DNA of 64,000 nucleotides from Enterococcus termitis (GCF_001730305.1 NZ_MIJY01000004.1:49853-113852), one strand, 5' to 3'. Numbered from the stretch's first letter, positions 29,580-39,077 are shown. Notes: generated by a model not told the origin, from the letters alone. Made by a program: numbers and translations.

Positions 29580-32336
29580 TTAAAGGCTGCTGCGTTTATT
29601 TTTATAATATAAAATGCTTACGACAAAAATAAGGAGTACACCAACGATCAGCAGCCAGGATTGAACATGCTCTCCAGCTTTAGGGATTTGTCCAGTCGTT
29701 GTTGGTTTGTTTTTACTAGACACAGTTGTTTGCTTATTCCCGCTAGAAGAAGTTGATGTTGAATTGTTTTCACTAGAACTTGATGATTGCTCTGTTATTT
29801 TCTTATTGACAACTTTATGGGACCAGTTTGTTGGATTTGTTACAACAAATTCGCCATCTGAATTTTGCTCAATTGTTAATTGAATTGGATCAATCGCTTG
29901 GTAACCTGCTAAGGGCTCGATTTCAACCAATTGATAGTTCCCTTCTCTTAATTGAGGAAACGTAACTAGACCTGCTTCGTTTGAAATTTGTTCTTCACCA
30001 ATCTGCTTCCCTTGTTCATCTAAAAGCTTAAATCGAACCCCATTTAACGGCTGGTCGTGTTCATCTACTTTTGTAAAGGTTAGATCAGTAGAACTGAGCG
30101 TATTCGTTAGGGTTATTTTATTATCTGTTACTTGAGTTGCTGATGTATAGTTTGGATCGATCGCGGTTTCTTCTGCTGAATAAATAAAGTTTTCTCCCTG
30201 ATTATTGAAGGCAGCTAAAGAAACTGGGGTTGTTTCTCCTTCTGGAATGATCGAATCAAGAACCATTTGCCATTGATTACTTGCTTGTTCTGGAGCAGCC
30301 AATTGAATGATTTGACTCTTCTGCCATGCAGAACTGGTAACTGTTGTCCGTTTTAAGACAAAAGAGATAGAATCTGGTCGTAACCCAAAACTGTTGTTAT
30401 TATCCACCCAATTTTTTTCAATCGTTACTTGTGTTCCAGGTGCTTTAACAGAAGGAATCGGAAAGTCTAATAAGACACCTGTATTGATTGGGTCCAGGGT
30501 TGTTCTGCCATTGGCTAAATACCAGTATTCCGGAATAAAGTTAGTGGATTCCGTATCAATTCTGATTTGATAGGTCATCGTTAAACGTTCATCTGTGCCA
30601 AGATATAACCCAGTCAGAGATAGCTGATTATTTTCTTCGCTGACACTCACTTTTTCTAAAAGCTCAGGCGAATCGATCCAGTTACCAGAAGCATCTTTTT
30701 TATATCCTTTTAAGGAATAGTCAGCAGTTGTAAGCTCTGATCCGCTTTTTTGTAAAAGAATTTGTTCCCCCATTGGGTCGTGGATCGTTCCATTTGTAAT
30801 TGTTCGGTCCACTTTTGTTGCGACATTTCCTAAGGCCTCACCTAGTTGAGCTAAATCAGCATCAATTGGCACGTATTTAGCTTCACTGCTGGCAATGTTT
30901 TTATCTACATATTCTCCTCGACCACTAGGCGCTACACCTATAGAATACAGGTCGTAATTTTTCAATTTTAAGTCAACGGCAGTTCCTAATGTTAAATTAG
31001 CAATATCTTTAGGCGTTGTTAAAGTAGCATTGTCAGGATCTTCTTCTGCTGTTGTAGAACTGCTTGTAAAGTAAGAAGGTGAATTGTCAGCAAAGTCACG
31101 ATAATAAGTCGCTGCGTCAAAACCATTATAAGGGGTGATATTACCACCATTTGCGTATTCTGTTGCGTCTATTTCTGGATGATACGCGCGATTGGCACTA
31201 CCATCTCCAATATGAACAATGATTTGTTTTTGTACATTTGGTGTTGATGACGTTTTAAATAAATTTTCAGCAGCTATCAAGCCTTTTTGAATAAAGGTTC
31301 CAGAGTGGCTTTTGCTGGTATCTTCTAAAAAGTCGATCAATGTTTCTTTATCAGATGTAAACGGCTGTGTATACGCTTCACGATTATATGCGATGATCCC
31401 TACATGAACTTTTTGAGTATCCAGCGCGTGATCGATCTGATCTAAAAATTCTTTTATACCCGCAATAGTATTTTCTAATTTTTGCCCCTTCATGGTAGAA
31501 GAATAATCGATGACTAAAACTAGATCGATCGGGTTAGGGTATTCATTCCCTTTAACATCTAAAGTAACATCGAATAAACCTTGTTTGCCAGCCACTTCTT
31601 TTACTGTTTTTTTTACATAAGCTTCGTCGGCATAATTCACATAATTTTCATCATCGAAGGAAGCCTCTGTTGTGCTACCATAGGCATAATTTAGGGTGTT
31701 TTTTCCACTTTGACCTTGGTCGTTATTTGTAAGATAGTTTCCTGAACCATCTGTATTATAGCTAAAGTCGATTGTTTCAGGTTGAGGGAAGGCCAAGTAA
31801 GGAATCGGCGTATCAGTTTTGGGCTGAACGAGCGATTCTGATTCATTCTGTGTAACCGACTCTTCGGTTTGGAGAGTCCGTGTTGGCAATAAGATTTTTT
31901 TAGAGAAATTACTACTGCTTACAGTCAAAAATGTGTTCGGTAAAATTGTTTCTGAAGGGGCAGATAATGAAAGTGAAAAGTCTCCTTGATAGCTGGGAGA
32001 GATGTCTAATTGTAGTTTATTATTTGTAAGTATAGCTGAACCAATCGTTTGAGTATTTGGATCTTTTATTATGAGAGCATCATTATCAGGCAACGTTAGA
32101 TCATCTGAAACTGTAATGATTTGGTTAGAAACATCTCCTACCGTTTTTGAAAAGATTAAATGAGTATCAAGCTGATTAGTCGTTTCATCAATAGTAGCAT
32201 GGACATCTTTTAATTCAACTTCGGTTTCTTGTCCATCGATTTCTTGAGCGAAAGCGAAGAAAGGTGTAAATAATTGTAAGAGTATAAATAAAAATGTACC
32301 AATAAATGTAAATGATTTGAAATAGTTCTTTCTCAT
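29580..32336 (-). CDS. Wall-anchored adhesin with vWA and Cna-B domains
   Basis: About 918 residues. A signal peptide (residues 1-31, ...FFAFAQE) follows ATG 32336, which has AAGGAG at good spacing; a further ATG 60 bp upstream would bury the signal. A vWA domain (about 265-480) carries a metal-site motif DYSST, the T in HSGTF and D in HIGDG. Two Cna-B-like domains follow (about 635-750 and 750-835; the second TKVDEHDQPLNGVRFKL...YQLVEIEP has isopeptide-type Lys and Glu). A Ser/Thr-rich stalk leads to the sorting signal IPKAG, a membrane helix and a KNKRSSL tail. The plan is that of pilus tip adhesins, but no sortase or other pilin gene is nearby. Confidence 0.93.
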   Translation of the reverse strand: MRKNYFKSFTFIGTFLFILLQLFTPFFAFAQEIDGQETEVELKDVHATIDETTNQLDTHLIFSKTVGDVSNQIITVSDDLTLPDNDALIIKDPNTQTIGSAILTNNKLQLDISPSYQGDFSLSLSAPSETILPNTFLTVSSSNFSKKILLPTRTLQTEESVTQNESESLVQPKTDTPIPYLAFPQPETIDFSYNTDGSGNYLTNNDQGQSGKNTLNYAYGSTTEASFDDENYVNYADEAYVKKTVKEVAGKQGLFDVTLDVKGNEYPNPIDLVLVIDYSSTMKGQKLENTIAGIKEFLDQIDHALDTQKVHVGIIAYNREAYTQPFTSDKETLIDFLEDTSKSHSGTFIQKGLIAAENLFKTSSTPNVQKQIIVHIGDGSANRAYHPEIDATEYANGGNITPYNGFDAATYYRDFADNSPSYFTSSSTTAEEDPDNATLTTPKDIANLTLGTAVDLKLKNYDLYSIGVAPSGRGEYVDKNIASSEAKYVPIDADLAQLGEALGNVATKVDRTITNGTIHDPMGEQILLQKSGSELTTADYSLKGYKKDASGNWIDSPELLEKVSVSEENNQLSLTGLYLGTDERLTMTYQIRIDTESTNFIPEYWYLANGRTTLDPINTGVLLDFPIPSVKAPGTQVTIEKNWVDNNNSFGLRPDSISFVLKRTTVTSSAWQKSQIIQLAAPEQASNQWQMVLDSIIPEGETTPVSLAAFNNQGENFIYSAEETAIDPNYTSATQVTDNKITLTNTLSSTDLTFTKVDEHDQPLNGVRFKLLDEQGKQIGEEQISNEAGLVTFPQLREGNYQLVEIEPLAGYQAIDPIQLTIEQNSDGEFVVTNPTNWSHKVVNKKITEQSSSSSENNSTSTSSSGNKQTTVSSKNKPTTTGQIPKAGEHVQSWLLIVGVLLIFVVSILYYKNKRSSL

Positions 32337-32534
32337 GATAAACTCCTTACTGTATCTGTCATAGAATCCCGTATAATCATTGTATAAGGATTCCACAAAG
32401 AAGTAAAAAAATAAGGATTGCTAATATATCTTTTTTAGACAAATCTTCATGGCTATCTAAAAAATACAGAATAAAGCAGCTAATTCATTTTATTGGCGCT
32501 ATCCCAGTCCTGTAGATATACTCTTTTGACCAAA

Positions 32535-32564
32535 TAAAAAAGCGTAGAAAAATTTTTCTACGCT
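32535..32564 (-). terminator. Terminator after the nucleotidase gene
   Basis: A perfect 24-base palindrome at 32541-32564 (AGCGTAGAAAAA and its complement) with an A-run on its left, hence a T-run on the minus strand. It separates the nucleotidase from the adhesin gene. The 300-bp gap also holds a possible minus-strand promoter for the adhesin: TTGTGG, 17 bp, TATACG. Confidence 0.88.
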
Positions 32565-32636
32565 TTAATCTATTCCATTTAAGTTTAAGAAGTTATTTTG
32601 CCAGTATCAGTGGCAAAAAGTGAAGCTGTTTTTTGT

Positions 32637-34739
32637 TTATTTTTTAATAAATGGTGTTCGGTTTTTAACAGGAAGTGCGGTATTTTTTGGTACGATTTTG
32701 ATTTGGATGGCTTCCAATCGTTTAGAAAAGCCTTGTGTACCAGATGACTGCTCATTTTTTGCCCAGCCTAACCAGCCATAATCTTGGCTGTGCACACGAT
32801 AATGAATATCGTAATAGCTGGAAAGAGCACCACTCAATCGAATTTGAATAGCTTCTAACCGCTTGGATTTCCCTGTTGTTCCACTTAATGCATTATTTTC
32901 TCTCCAAGATTGCCAGCCGTAGTCCAGAATATGGGTTTTGTATTGGATACTTCCAGCAATCGAAGAATTTAGCTTAATTTGAATAGCTTCTAGCCGTTTA
33001 GACTTACCCGTCGTTCCACTGGATTTGCCAGTGGTAACGTAAGATTGCCAACCGTAGTCCTGGACATGAGTTCGGTAACTAAAATCGGTTGCTGGCTTGA
33101 AGGGTGTGTAGTTTTTTCTTTTATCTATTTTAGCATTGATCGGTAGCTTTGCATCCTTTTGATCTTTAAGATATTGGATAAAAGCATCGGTATCATTCGC
33201 TTGTAAACTATCTAAAAGCTTTCCTTGATTAAATATTGGAGCAAAAACAGCGCTTGTATAAACGTATTCATTCACAACAACGGTAACAGTTTGATTGGCA
33301 GCTATGTTGGTTTTATTTTTTCGCATAAGTTTGGTCAGGATATACGGCTGATTTGTTCCATAATAATTTGTATATTGGTACGAAATCCCGCCAATTTGAA
33401 GAGGATTTTTTTGGTTATTTTGATATTGCTTATTTAAAATCTCTGTCAATTGCTTTCCGGAGAGTTGGACAACATACAACGAGTTGCCAAATGGCTGGAC
33501 ACGATGTGCTGCACCGTAGCTGATCGATTTATCAGAGCCAACTGCAAGGTCTGCTCGTAAACTACCAGAATTGATCAAAGCACCATCCACAGAAAAGCCT
33601 TCTTTAGAAGCAATAGCTACCTGTGCATCAGCAACCAAATTCCCTAGAGCCGATTCTTTCCATTGATTATCTTTCTTTGAGATGGTTGAACGAGAGGCAG
33701 CGTAGCTGATTGTTTGACTAGCTAAGCCGTCGATTCGCTGATCTGCGTCTATTGTAATAGCTTCAACTGTAAGATCTTTTGGAAAAGATTTATTTACTAG
33801 TTTAACGTTTGCTTGGGGCGTGCTGCTGAAATCATTGGTTTGTGGATCGATAACCCCTGTGATTGCACTAAACGCCTGGCCGCTGGATAGACTTTGAACG
33901 ATTCTCGTTTTTCCTCTAACCGTATTGATGTTTTTGTGACTGTGACCATCAATAAAAACATCTACACTATGGTCTGGAGCGATCCTATTCAGCTGATCCA
34001 TGATTGCCTCGCCATTGCCAGTATGTGCAAGGACAACGATTGCATTAACGCCTAAGCTTTGCAATTCATGACTGTAGGTAGCAATGGTTTCTGCTTCATC
34101 TAAGAAAGAGTAAGCATCGTAGTATTTTTTTGAAACCAGATTTGGAATAGTCTTGGTAACAATACCTATAAAGCCGATAGAAACTTTTTGCTGCTCAACT
34201 ATCATTTCTTTGACGGCATATGGCTTCCAATTATGTGGAATTGACTGATCAGCCTTTTGACGAACATTGGCGATCAAGATTTGTTGAGTACTTGCTTCTC
34301 TAGGATAGTGTTCAGTTTCGCTATTAAAAATCCCTGTTTCAGGAGCCGTACCTGTAATGATTCGGTTGAATTCGTCTAGCCCTTCATCAAATTCGTGATT
34401 ACCTAAGGTTCCATACTCAAATAGCATTCGATTCATAGCTTTGATAGTGGGCTCGTCTTGAAGCAAGCTTGAATTGACAGGACTACTGCCGACCATATCA
34501 CCAGCTTGTACTCTTATAGATGAACCATGTGGTTGTTTCTCTTTAAATAATTCCGTTTCCTGATTTAGATTGCTCGAAAGAAAAGCAGCATCGGATAAAG
34601 CACCATGAAAGTCATTGATGCCTAAAATTTGTATTGGTAACGCAGAAGGCGCTTCTTCTGCTAATGTGACGTTGGGGGCAACGATGATAGTGAAAAAACA
34701 AGCGAGGAAACACAACCAGATTTTTTTCTTTTTATTCAT
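32637..34739 (-). CDS. Secreted 5'-nucleotidase with three ChW repeats
   Basis: About 700 residues. A signal peptide (MNKKKKIWLCFLACFF...TLAEE) precedes a calcineurin-like metallophosphatase domain with metal motifs LGINDFHG, GNHEFDEG, LAHTG and DGHSHK, then the 5'-nucleotidase C-terminal domain (ALGNLVADA, INSGSLRADL). Residues about 553-590, 598-635 and 645-682 are three repeats with DYGW...SGT.G.SKRLEAIQI, the ChW (clostridial hydrophobic W) type. No sorting signal is present, so the repeats may hold it to the wall. ATG 34739 is chosen because ATG 34748 directly abuts AAGGAG. Surface nucleotidases can make adenosine and blunt host immunity. Confidence 0.93.
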   Translation of the reverse strand: MNKKKKIWLCFLACFFTIIVAPNVTLAEEAPSALPIQILGINDFHGALSDAAFLSSNLNQETELFKEKQPHGSSIRVQAGDMVGSSPVNSSLLQDEPTIKAMNRMLFEYGTLGNHEFDEGLDEFNRIITGTAPETGIFNSETEHYPREASTQQILIANVRQKADQSIPHNWKPYAVKEMIVEQQKVSIGFIGIVTKTIPNLVSKKYYDAYSFLDEAETIATYSHELQSLGVNAIVVLAHTGNGEAIMDQLNRIAPDHSVDVFIDGHSHKNINTVRGKTRIVQSLSSGQAFSAITGVIDPQTNDFSSTPQANVKLVNKSFPKDLTVEAITIDADQRIDGLASQTISYAASRSTISKKDNQWKESALGNLVADAQVAIASKEGFSVDGALINSGSLRADLAVGSDKSISYGAAHRVQPFGNSLYVVQLSGKQLTEILNKQYQNNQKNPLQIGGISYQYTNYYGTNQPYILTKLMRKNKTNIAANQTVTVVVNEYVYTSAVFAPIFNQGKLLDSLQANDTDAFIQYLKDQKDAKLPINAKIDKRKNYTPFKPATDFSYRTHVQDYGWQSYVTTGKSSGTTGKSKRLEAIQIKLNSSIAGSIQYKTHILDYGWQSWRENNALSGTTGKSKRLEAIQIRLSGALSSYYDIHYRVHSQDYGWLGWAKNEQSSGTQGFSKRLEAIQIKIVPKNTALPVKNRTPFIKK

Positions 34740-35106
34740 TAATAACATCTCCTTGGCAGTAATATAACATACGTTTTTTAATTTTACTACTGTATTAAAG
34801 GAAATTTTAGGGATAAAAAATGAGATAGAATTGAATGATTTTAATTTAGAGACGGATTTTCTTTTAACGATCGTTTCTTATGATAGAAATTGACGCTTGA
34901 AAAATCAAATGCTTAATCCTTTTTATCTTGAAATGAGTGATTAAATAAGATTTTTTTGGCTTTTTAGCAGAGCTAGCTAGAGGATAATAATGTATTTTTA
35001 CTCCGTTTTAATAGAGTTGTTGCTATAGAATATTTTATTCCGTTTTTATGCAGAATAGCTTATTTGACCTTATGATTTTACCTGCAGTAGAAAGAGAATA
35101 AATGAC
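34740..35106. other. AT-rich intergenic region, no gene seen
   Basis: This gap contains only stop-rich AT sequence on both strands. Next to the nucleotidase gene the minus strand shows TGTTATATT (34761-34769), an extended -10 element about 25 bp before its ribosome binding site. I found no further supported signal. Confidence 0.5.
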
Positions 35107-35152
35107 AAAAAAAACGCAAAAAAGAAATATAGAATTTCTTTTTGCGTTTTTT
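35107..35152 (-). terminator. Terminator after the lysine-type ABC operon
   Basis: On the minus strand a long A/T stem with central GCG/CGC pairs (35134-35152 with 35109-35128) ends in a T-run. It lies 22 bp past the stop of the ATPase gene. Confidence 0.85.
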
Positions 35153-35174
35153 GATAAGCAATCAGTAGAGAGAG

Positions 35175-35918
35175 CTATTGATTTTGCGATAGAATACGGT
35201 GTAAAAATTCTTTCGTCCGTTCTTCTTTTGGGTGAACGAAAATGTCTTCAGCTGTTCCTTCTTCTGCAATAACACCTTTATCCATGAAAATGACACGGTC
35301 AGAAACTTCCTTAGCAAAAGCCATTTCGTGTGTCACAATGATCATCGTTAGTCCTGTATGAGCGAGATCTTTCATTGTTTTAAGCACTTCGCCAACCATT
35401 TCTGGATCGAGAGCTGATGTTGGTTCATCAAACAGCATTACATCAGGGTTCATGGATAAAGCACGAGCAATGGCGATCCGTTGTTTTTGACCGCCGGAAA
35501 GTTGTGCTGGTTTAGCATCGATAAAACGACTCATGCCCACTTTTTCAAGATTTTCCATCGCAATTTTCCGTGCTTCTTCTTTGCTGCGTTTTAGTACAGT
35601 GATTTGACCTGTTGTACAGTTTTCTAAAACATTCATATTGTTGAATAAGTTGAAGGATTGGAAAACCATGCCTAAGTGTGTTCGATATTTTGGTAAATTA
35701 TAGCCGCGTTCTAGGACATTTTCACCATTATAGATGATCTTGCCTCCTGTGGGTTTCTCTAACAAATTGATACAGCGTAACAGAGTTGATTTACCAGAAC
35801 CGGACGAGCCGATGATCGTTACAACTTCTCCTTTGTTTACTGTCACATTGATATCTTTTAAGACTTCATTTTCACCGAAACTTTTTCGTAAATGTTCGAC
35901 TTCAATAATAGCGCTCAT
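35175..35918 (-). CDS. Amino-acid ABC importer ATPase (probable lysine system)
   Basis: A 247-residue polar-amino-acid ABC ATPase of the GlnQ/HisP group: Walker [11 protein letters not shown]-loop [10 protein letters not shown], signature [15 protein letters not shown], Walker [15 protein letters not shown], and the H-loop in [10 protein letters not shown]. It lies 44 bp after the receptor-permease gene and ends at a terminator, so the two form one transcript under a lysine riboswitch. A role in lysine uptake is inferred from that riboswitch. Confidence 0.93.
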   Translation of the reverse strand: MSAIIEVEHLRKSFGENEVLKDINVTVNKGEVVTIIGSSGSGKSTLLRCINLLEKPTGGKIIYNGENVLERGYNLPKYRTHLGMVFQSFNLFNNMNVLENCTTGQITVLKRSKEEARKIAMENLEKVGMSRFIDAKPAQLSGGQKQRIAIARALSMNPDVMLFDEPTSALDPEMVGEVLKTMKDLAHTGLTMIIVTHEMAFAKEVSDRVIFMDKGVIAEEGTAEDIFVHPKEERTKEFLHRILSQNQ

Positions 35919-35962
35919 TATATATTCCTCCTAAATTTTCCAGTCAAGCCTGACTTGAACAA

Positions 35963-37552
35963 CTAGCTTTCTTTGATATTTTCTACCTCTTCAAGTTTTA
36001 CATAGGCAGAGGGACCATCCATTTTTTTCTCAACAAAACGTAATAAACGTGTAATTGCATACGTCATGATCAAGTACATGATACCAACGATCGTAAATGT
36101 TTGGAAGAACTGGAAGTTTGCTCCGGAAGCAGAATTTCCCTGGAAGAATAGATCTGCTACACCGATAACACTTAAAACAGCTGTATCTTTGATATTGATA
36201 ACAAATTCATTCCCTGTTGCTGGTAAAATATTGCGCAGCACTTGAGGAATAACAACTTTGCGCATCGTTTGGCCGTGCGTCATACCGATTGCTTGTGCTG
36301 CTTCAAACTGTCCGTTATCAACTGCAAAAATCCCTCCACGAACAATCTCAGACATATAAGCACCAGTATTGATGGAAACAATAAACAAAGCAGCAATCGT
36401 TCGATCTAAAGAAATCCCGAAGGCTAACGCTAGTCCATAAAAGATGACCATTGCCTGTACCATCATCGGTGTACCACGGAAAACTTCTATATATATAGAA
36501 AGCAATGCATTTCCAATTTTTTGTAAGACGCGGAGAATTGGATTTTCAGATTCTGGAATTGTTCGAACAACCCCAATCAACAACCCTAATGATGTACCCA
36601 CAACAGTTCCGATTAATGCGATAAATAAGGTTAAGCCTGCGCCGCGTAAAAACATACTGCCATATTGGCTCCAGATGGTTTTAAAATCTGACCAAATACC
36701 TGTTTTTTCGCTGTCACTTGCTTCAGCAGCTGGTTGATCTTTGACTGCTTGGTCCATGATGTCTGTTCGTTCATCAGAAGAAATGCCGGAAAGGATTTGA
36801 TTGACTTTGGTGATTTCAGGATCTTGTTTACGCATACCGACGGCAATTTGGACATCCTCAGCATTGGTTTGGAAGCCATTTTCTTTTGAAAATTCAAGCA
36901 TTTCTAAGTCTTTATTTACACTTGTTGCAGTTACTCCTTCAGGTCGTTCACTGACATAGCCATCGATCATACCGGAAGCCAAAGCTGTTCTCATTGCTGA
37001 AAAGTTATCCATCGCTTGTTGCTTATTTACTCCGGGAATTTGATCGACCACACTATAATGGAAGGTATTCAGCTGAGCAGTGATTTTAGCGCCGCTTAAA
37101 TCTTTCAGACTTTGTGCATCGGCGTAGGCTCCTTTTTTCTGAACTACGACGACTAGTTGAGATTCATAATAAGGATCTGTAAAATCGATTTCTTTTCGAC
37201 GTTCAGCAGTCGGACTCATTCCGGCAATAATAGCATCGATTTTGCCTGATTGCAGTGCAGGAGCTAGACCATCCCATTTTGTTTGAACAATCACTAATTT
37301 TTTATCTAACCCATCTGCAATTTTTTTTGCGATTTGGACATCGTAACCGCCAGCAAACGAAGAGTTTCCTTGAATTGGAACAGCACCGTTTGCATCTGTT
37401 TTTTGTGACCAGTTAAATGGAGCATAGCCAGCCTCCATCCCAACGCGGAATTCGCCGTTTGCCTCTCCTTGGGCATGTGACATTACTGGTGCAAGGAAAA
37501 AGCTTAGTATAAGTGCTAAAAATAGCCCCAGTGAAAATGATTTTTTGTTCAT
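35963..37552 (-). CDS. Amino-acid ABC importer, substrate-binding domain fused to permease (probable lysine system)
   Basis: A 529-residue fusion. A signal peptide (NKKSFSLGLFLALILSFFLAPVMSHAQ) is followed by a type 3 solute-binding domain (about 35-270; VGMEAGYAPFNW, GFDV-like GGYDVQIAKKIAD). A HisM/GlnP-type permease follows (about 300-515) with GTxxG... and the EAA-type loop EAAQAIGMTHGQTMRKVVIPQ. Fusions of this kind are common in lactic acid bacteria. ATG 37552 has AAAGGAAG; an earlier ATG at 37576 does not. A lysine riboswitch lies 180-355 bp upstream and controls read-through. Confidence 0.94.
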   Translation of the reverse strand: MNKKSFSLGLFLALILSFFLAPVMSHAQGEANGEFRVGMEAGYAPFNWSQKTDANGAVPIQGNSSFAGGYDVQIAKKIADGLDKKLVIVQTKWDGLAPALQSGKIDAIIAGMSPTAERRKEIDFTDPYYESQLVVVVQKKGAYADAQSLKDLSGAKITAQLNTFHYSVVDQIPGVNKQQAMDNFSAMRTALASGMIDGYVSERPEGVTATSVNKDLEMLEFSKENGFQTNAEDVQIAVGMRKQDPEITKVNQILSGISSDERTDIMDQAVKDQPAAEASDSEKTGIWSDFKTIWSQYGSMFLRGAGLTLFIALIGTVVGTSLGLLIGVVRTIPESENPILRVLQKIGNALLSIYIEVFRGTPMMVQAMVIFYGLALAFGISLDRTIAALFIVSINTGAYMSEIVRGGIFAVDNGQFEAAQAIGMTHGQTMRKVVIPQVLRNILPATGNEFVINIKDTAVLSVIGVADLFFQGNSASGANFQFFQTFTIVGIMYLIMTYAITRLLRFVEKKMDGPSAYVKLEEVENIKES

Positions 37553-37670
37553 GTAATTCTTCCTTTCTGTTACCATGATGTATTTTTCTTGTCTTCATTT
37601 CAAGTTGAAAAGTAAGGGAAGAACAGCAATTGCACTTTAGTTAGGCAAAAAGTATGTTCTCGATCAAAAC

Positions 37671-37700
37671 AAAAAAGACGACCCTGCAAATGCACGGTCG
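37671..37700 (-). terminator. Riboswitch expression-platform terminator
   Basis: On the minus strand CGACC-G-TGC-ATTT-GCA-G-GGTCG (37700 down to 37679) is followed by TCTTTTTT. It lies directly after the lysine aptamer and before the transporter gene, as expected for premature termination when lysine is abundant. Confidence 0.88.
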
Positions 37701-37731
37701 CCTACTATCGTCAGGTACTCTCAACAAAAAC

Positions 37732-37907
37732 ATAGCGCAACTTAGCATCACTACTAAGACAGTCCGTAAGTTATTCGCTTACGTCCCAACATATAACAGG
37801 GAGGCTGTTATACATTTCGGCGATTTTTCCTAGACTTGCTTCGACGTGTCCTCTCACTCCACAAGCTTAATAAAAAACGCAACCTCTACCTCAATTTGAG
37901 GCACTAT
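37732..37907 (-). promoter_or_regulatory. Lysine riboswitch (L box)
   Basis: The minus strand shows the L-box core in order: GAGGTAGAGGTTGCG, a variable arm with AAGC...GTCGAAGC, then CGCCGAAATGTATAACAG paired with CTGTTATATGTTGGG, then TTACGGACTGTC and the closing GCGCTAT. P1 pairs ATAGTGC (37907-37901) with GCGCTAT (37738-37732). The conserved GCCGAA and GGACTGTC segments match the family closely. Lysine binding should favour the downstream terminator and shut off the transporter. Confidence 0.93.
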
Positions 37908-38230
37908 TAAATTATCAGATTCAAGTTTAAAGTGTACGTTATTTTAATAAAAAAGTCAATATTTAGACAAATGGCTAATAATCCATTGTCAAGCTTACTT
38001 TATAGAGAAGTACAAATAAGGTAGGAAAAAATGACTAGTAGTTTGTGTTTGATGTGTGCTATTCATTTATTAAATAGTAGTTTTAAAAAAATATTTTCTA
38101 TTTTTATCGAAATAAATATGTTTTTTGAAAAAAATAGGTGTATTTTTTTTGTATACTTATTAGAGAAAAAGAATATTAATAAGAGAGATCTGTATGTGAA
38201 AGCAAACAGATAAGGAAGGAGAATGTCGAC
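37908..38230. other. Intergenic region upstream of the riboswitch and the winged-helix regulator
   Basis: A 323-bp AT-rich divergent region that must hold promoters for the leftward riboswitch transcript and the rightward regulator gene. A 60-codon frame at 38031-38213 is low-complexity and has no ribosome binding site. GTATACTTATTAG (38151-38163) contains a TATACT -10 candidate for the regulator. Confidence 0.45.
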
Positions 38231-38896
38231 GTGACACGACTATTTGCCGTGAATTCAACTGAAGAGGTTAATCAAAAATTTTTTCAAAAAATTCCGGAAA
38301 CGATTGAAGGTACTGTTCACATCGATTTAGATGTACATGAACTTGAACAAATAATAAAAGATGATGATTATATATTTATTTACTATGATGGAAGTTTGGA
38401 GAAACTAATAGAAATCGTTCTGTTTATTACAGATGTACACGAAATTTGTCATCCCATCTTAGGTGTGATAACAGAAACGTATCAACAATCAGAAAAAGAG
38501 CTATTATTACGTCATGAAGTAACCGGAGTTATTCCAGCAAGTTTTTCATCAGAAGAATTCGAATTGATGTTGACGAATAATGAAAAGAAACGAGCGAAAA
38601 AAACGCAAGTAGATAATTCAATCAGATTAGAATCGACAAACCGCTTACTAAAATTAGGAAATGGTAAGGAAATCCACTTAACCAAGCTTGAATATCAAGT
38701 GATGAAACTTTTACTTGAAAATGAAACTGTCACTTATGAACAAATCATACAAGCGCTTTGGACAGATGACGGAGAAGATAAGCTGCCCCAAGTCTCAAAT
38801 ATAATTTTTCATTTGAGACAAAAATTTACTAAAGTAGGCGAAATAGGTACGGTCATCCAAACGAATCGTAGTGTCGGATACGAACTTAGACGATAA
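38231..38896 (+). CDS. Winged-helix regulator with degenerate receiver-like domain
   Basis: 221 residues from GTG 38231, behind GGAAGGAG. The C-terminal domain (about 130-221) is an OmpR-type winged helix: LGNGKEIHLTKLEYQVMKLLLEN, then SNIIFHLRQKF and IQTNRSVGYELRR. The N-terminal 120 residues have receiver-like length and hydrophobic strands (DDDYIFIYYDG, ILGVIT), but I see no phospho-acceptor Asp in a standard position and no conserved Lys. It is probably an orphan regulator that responds without phosphorylation. No kinase gene is adjacent. Targets unknown. Confidence 0.82.
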   Translation: MTRLFAVNSTEEVNQKFFQKIPETIEGTVHIDLDVHELEQIIKDDDYIFIYYDGSLEKLIEIVLFITDVHEICHPILGVITETYQQSEKELLLRHEVTGVIPASFSSEEFELMLTNNEKKRAKKTQVDNSIRLESTNRLLKLGNGKEIHLTKLEYQVMKLLLENETVTYEQIIQALWTDDGEDKLPQVSNIIFHLRQKFTKVGEIGTVIQTNRSVGYELRR

Positions 38897-38930
38897 AAAA
38901 TACTTACGTAAAGCACCGATCAAGTTGAAC

Positions 38931-38964
38931 AAAACAGCCAGCTAAAAAAATGGCTGTTTTTTTT
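38931..38964 (+). terminator. Terminator after the winged-helix regulator
   Basis: AACAGCCA (38933-38940) and TGGCTGTT (38951-38958) pair around a 10-nt loop and are followed by TTTTTT. Confidence 0.88.
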
Positions 38965-38976
38965 GCTGTAAAAAAA

Positions 38977-39051
38977 GGAGGCTGAGACAAAAGCGTTTAT
39001 TCGCGTTTAGAGAGCGAAACAAAACGGATTTTCAGTTTTGTCCCGCTCTCT
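38977..39051. repeat. Enterococcal-type 'GGCTGAGAC' hairpin repeat
   Basis: GGAGGCTGAGACAAAAGCG leads into a stem: AGAGAGCGAAACAAAAC (39009-39025) with GTTTTGTCCCGCTCTCT (39035-39051), two mismatches. A related start (GAGGCTGAGACGAAAG) occurs at 58568-58583. Such short dispersed hairpins are typical of intergenic spaces in enterococci. Confidence 0.6.
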
Positions 39052-39077
39052 CTTCATAAATGAATGCTAGGGTTTTG

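Noticed and set aside
30000..32336. Pilus gene cluster
   Set aside because: Only one wall-anchored protein is present; no other pilin or sortase gene lies nearby.
38031..38213. 60-codon frame before the winged-helix regulator
   Set aside because: Low-complexity Phe/Ile/Lys-rich, no ribosome binding site, in the divergent regulatory region.
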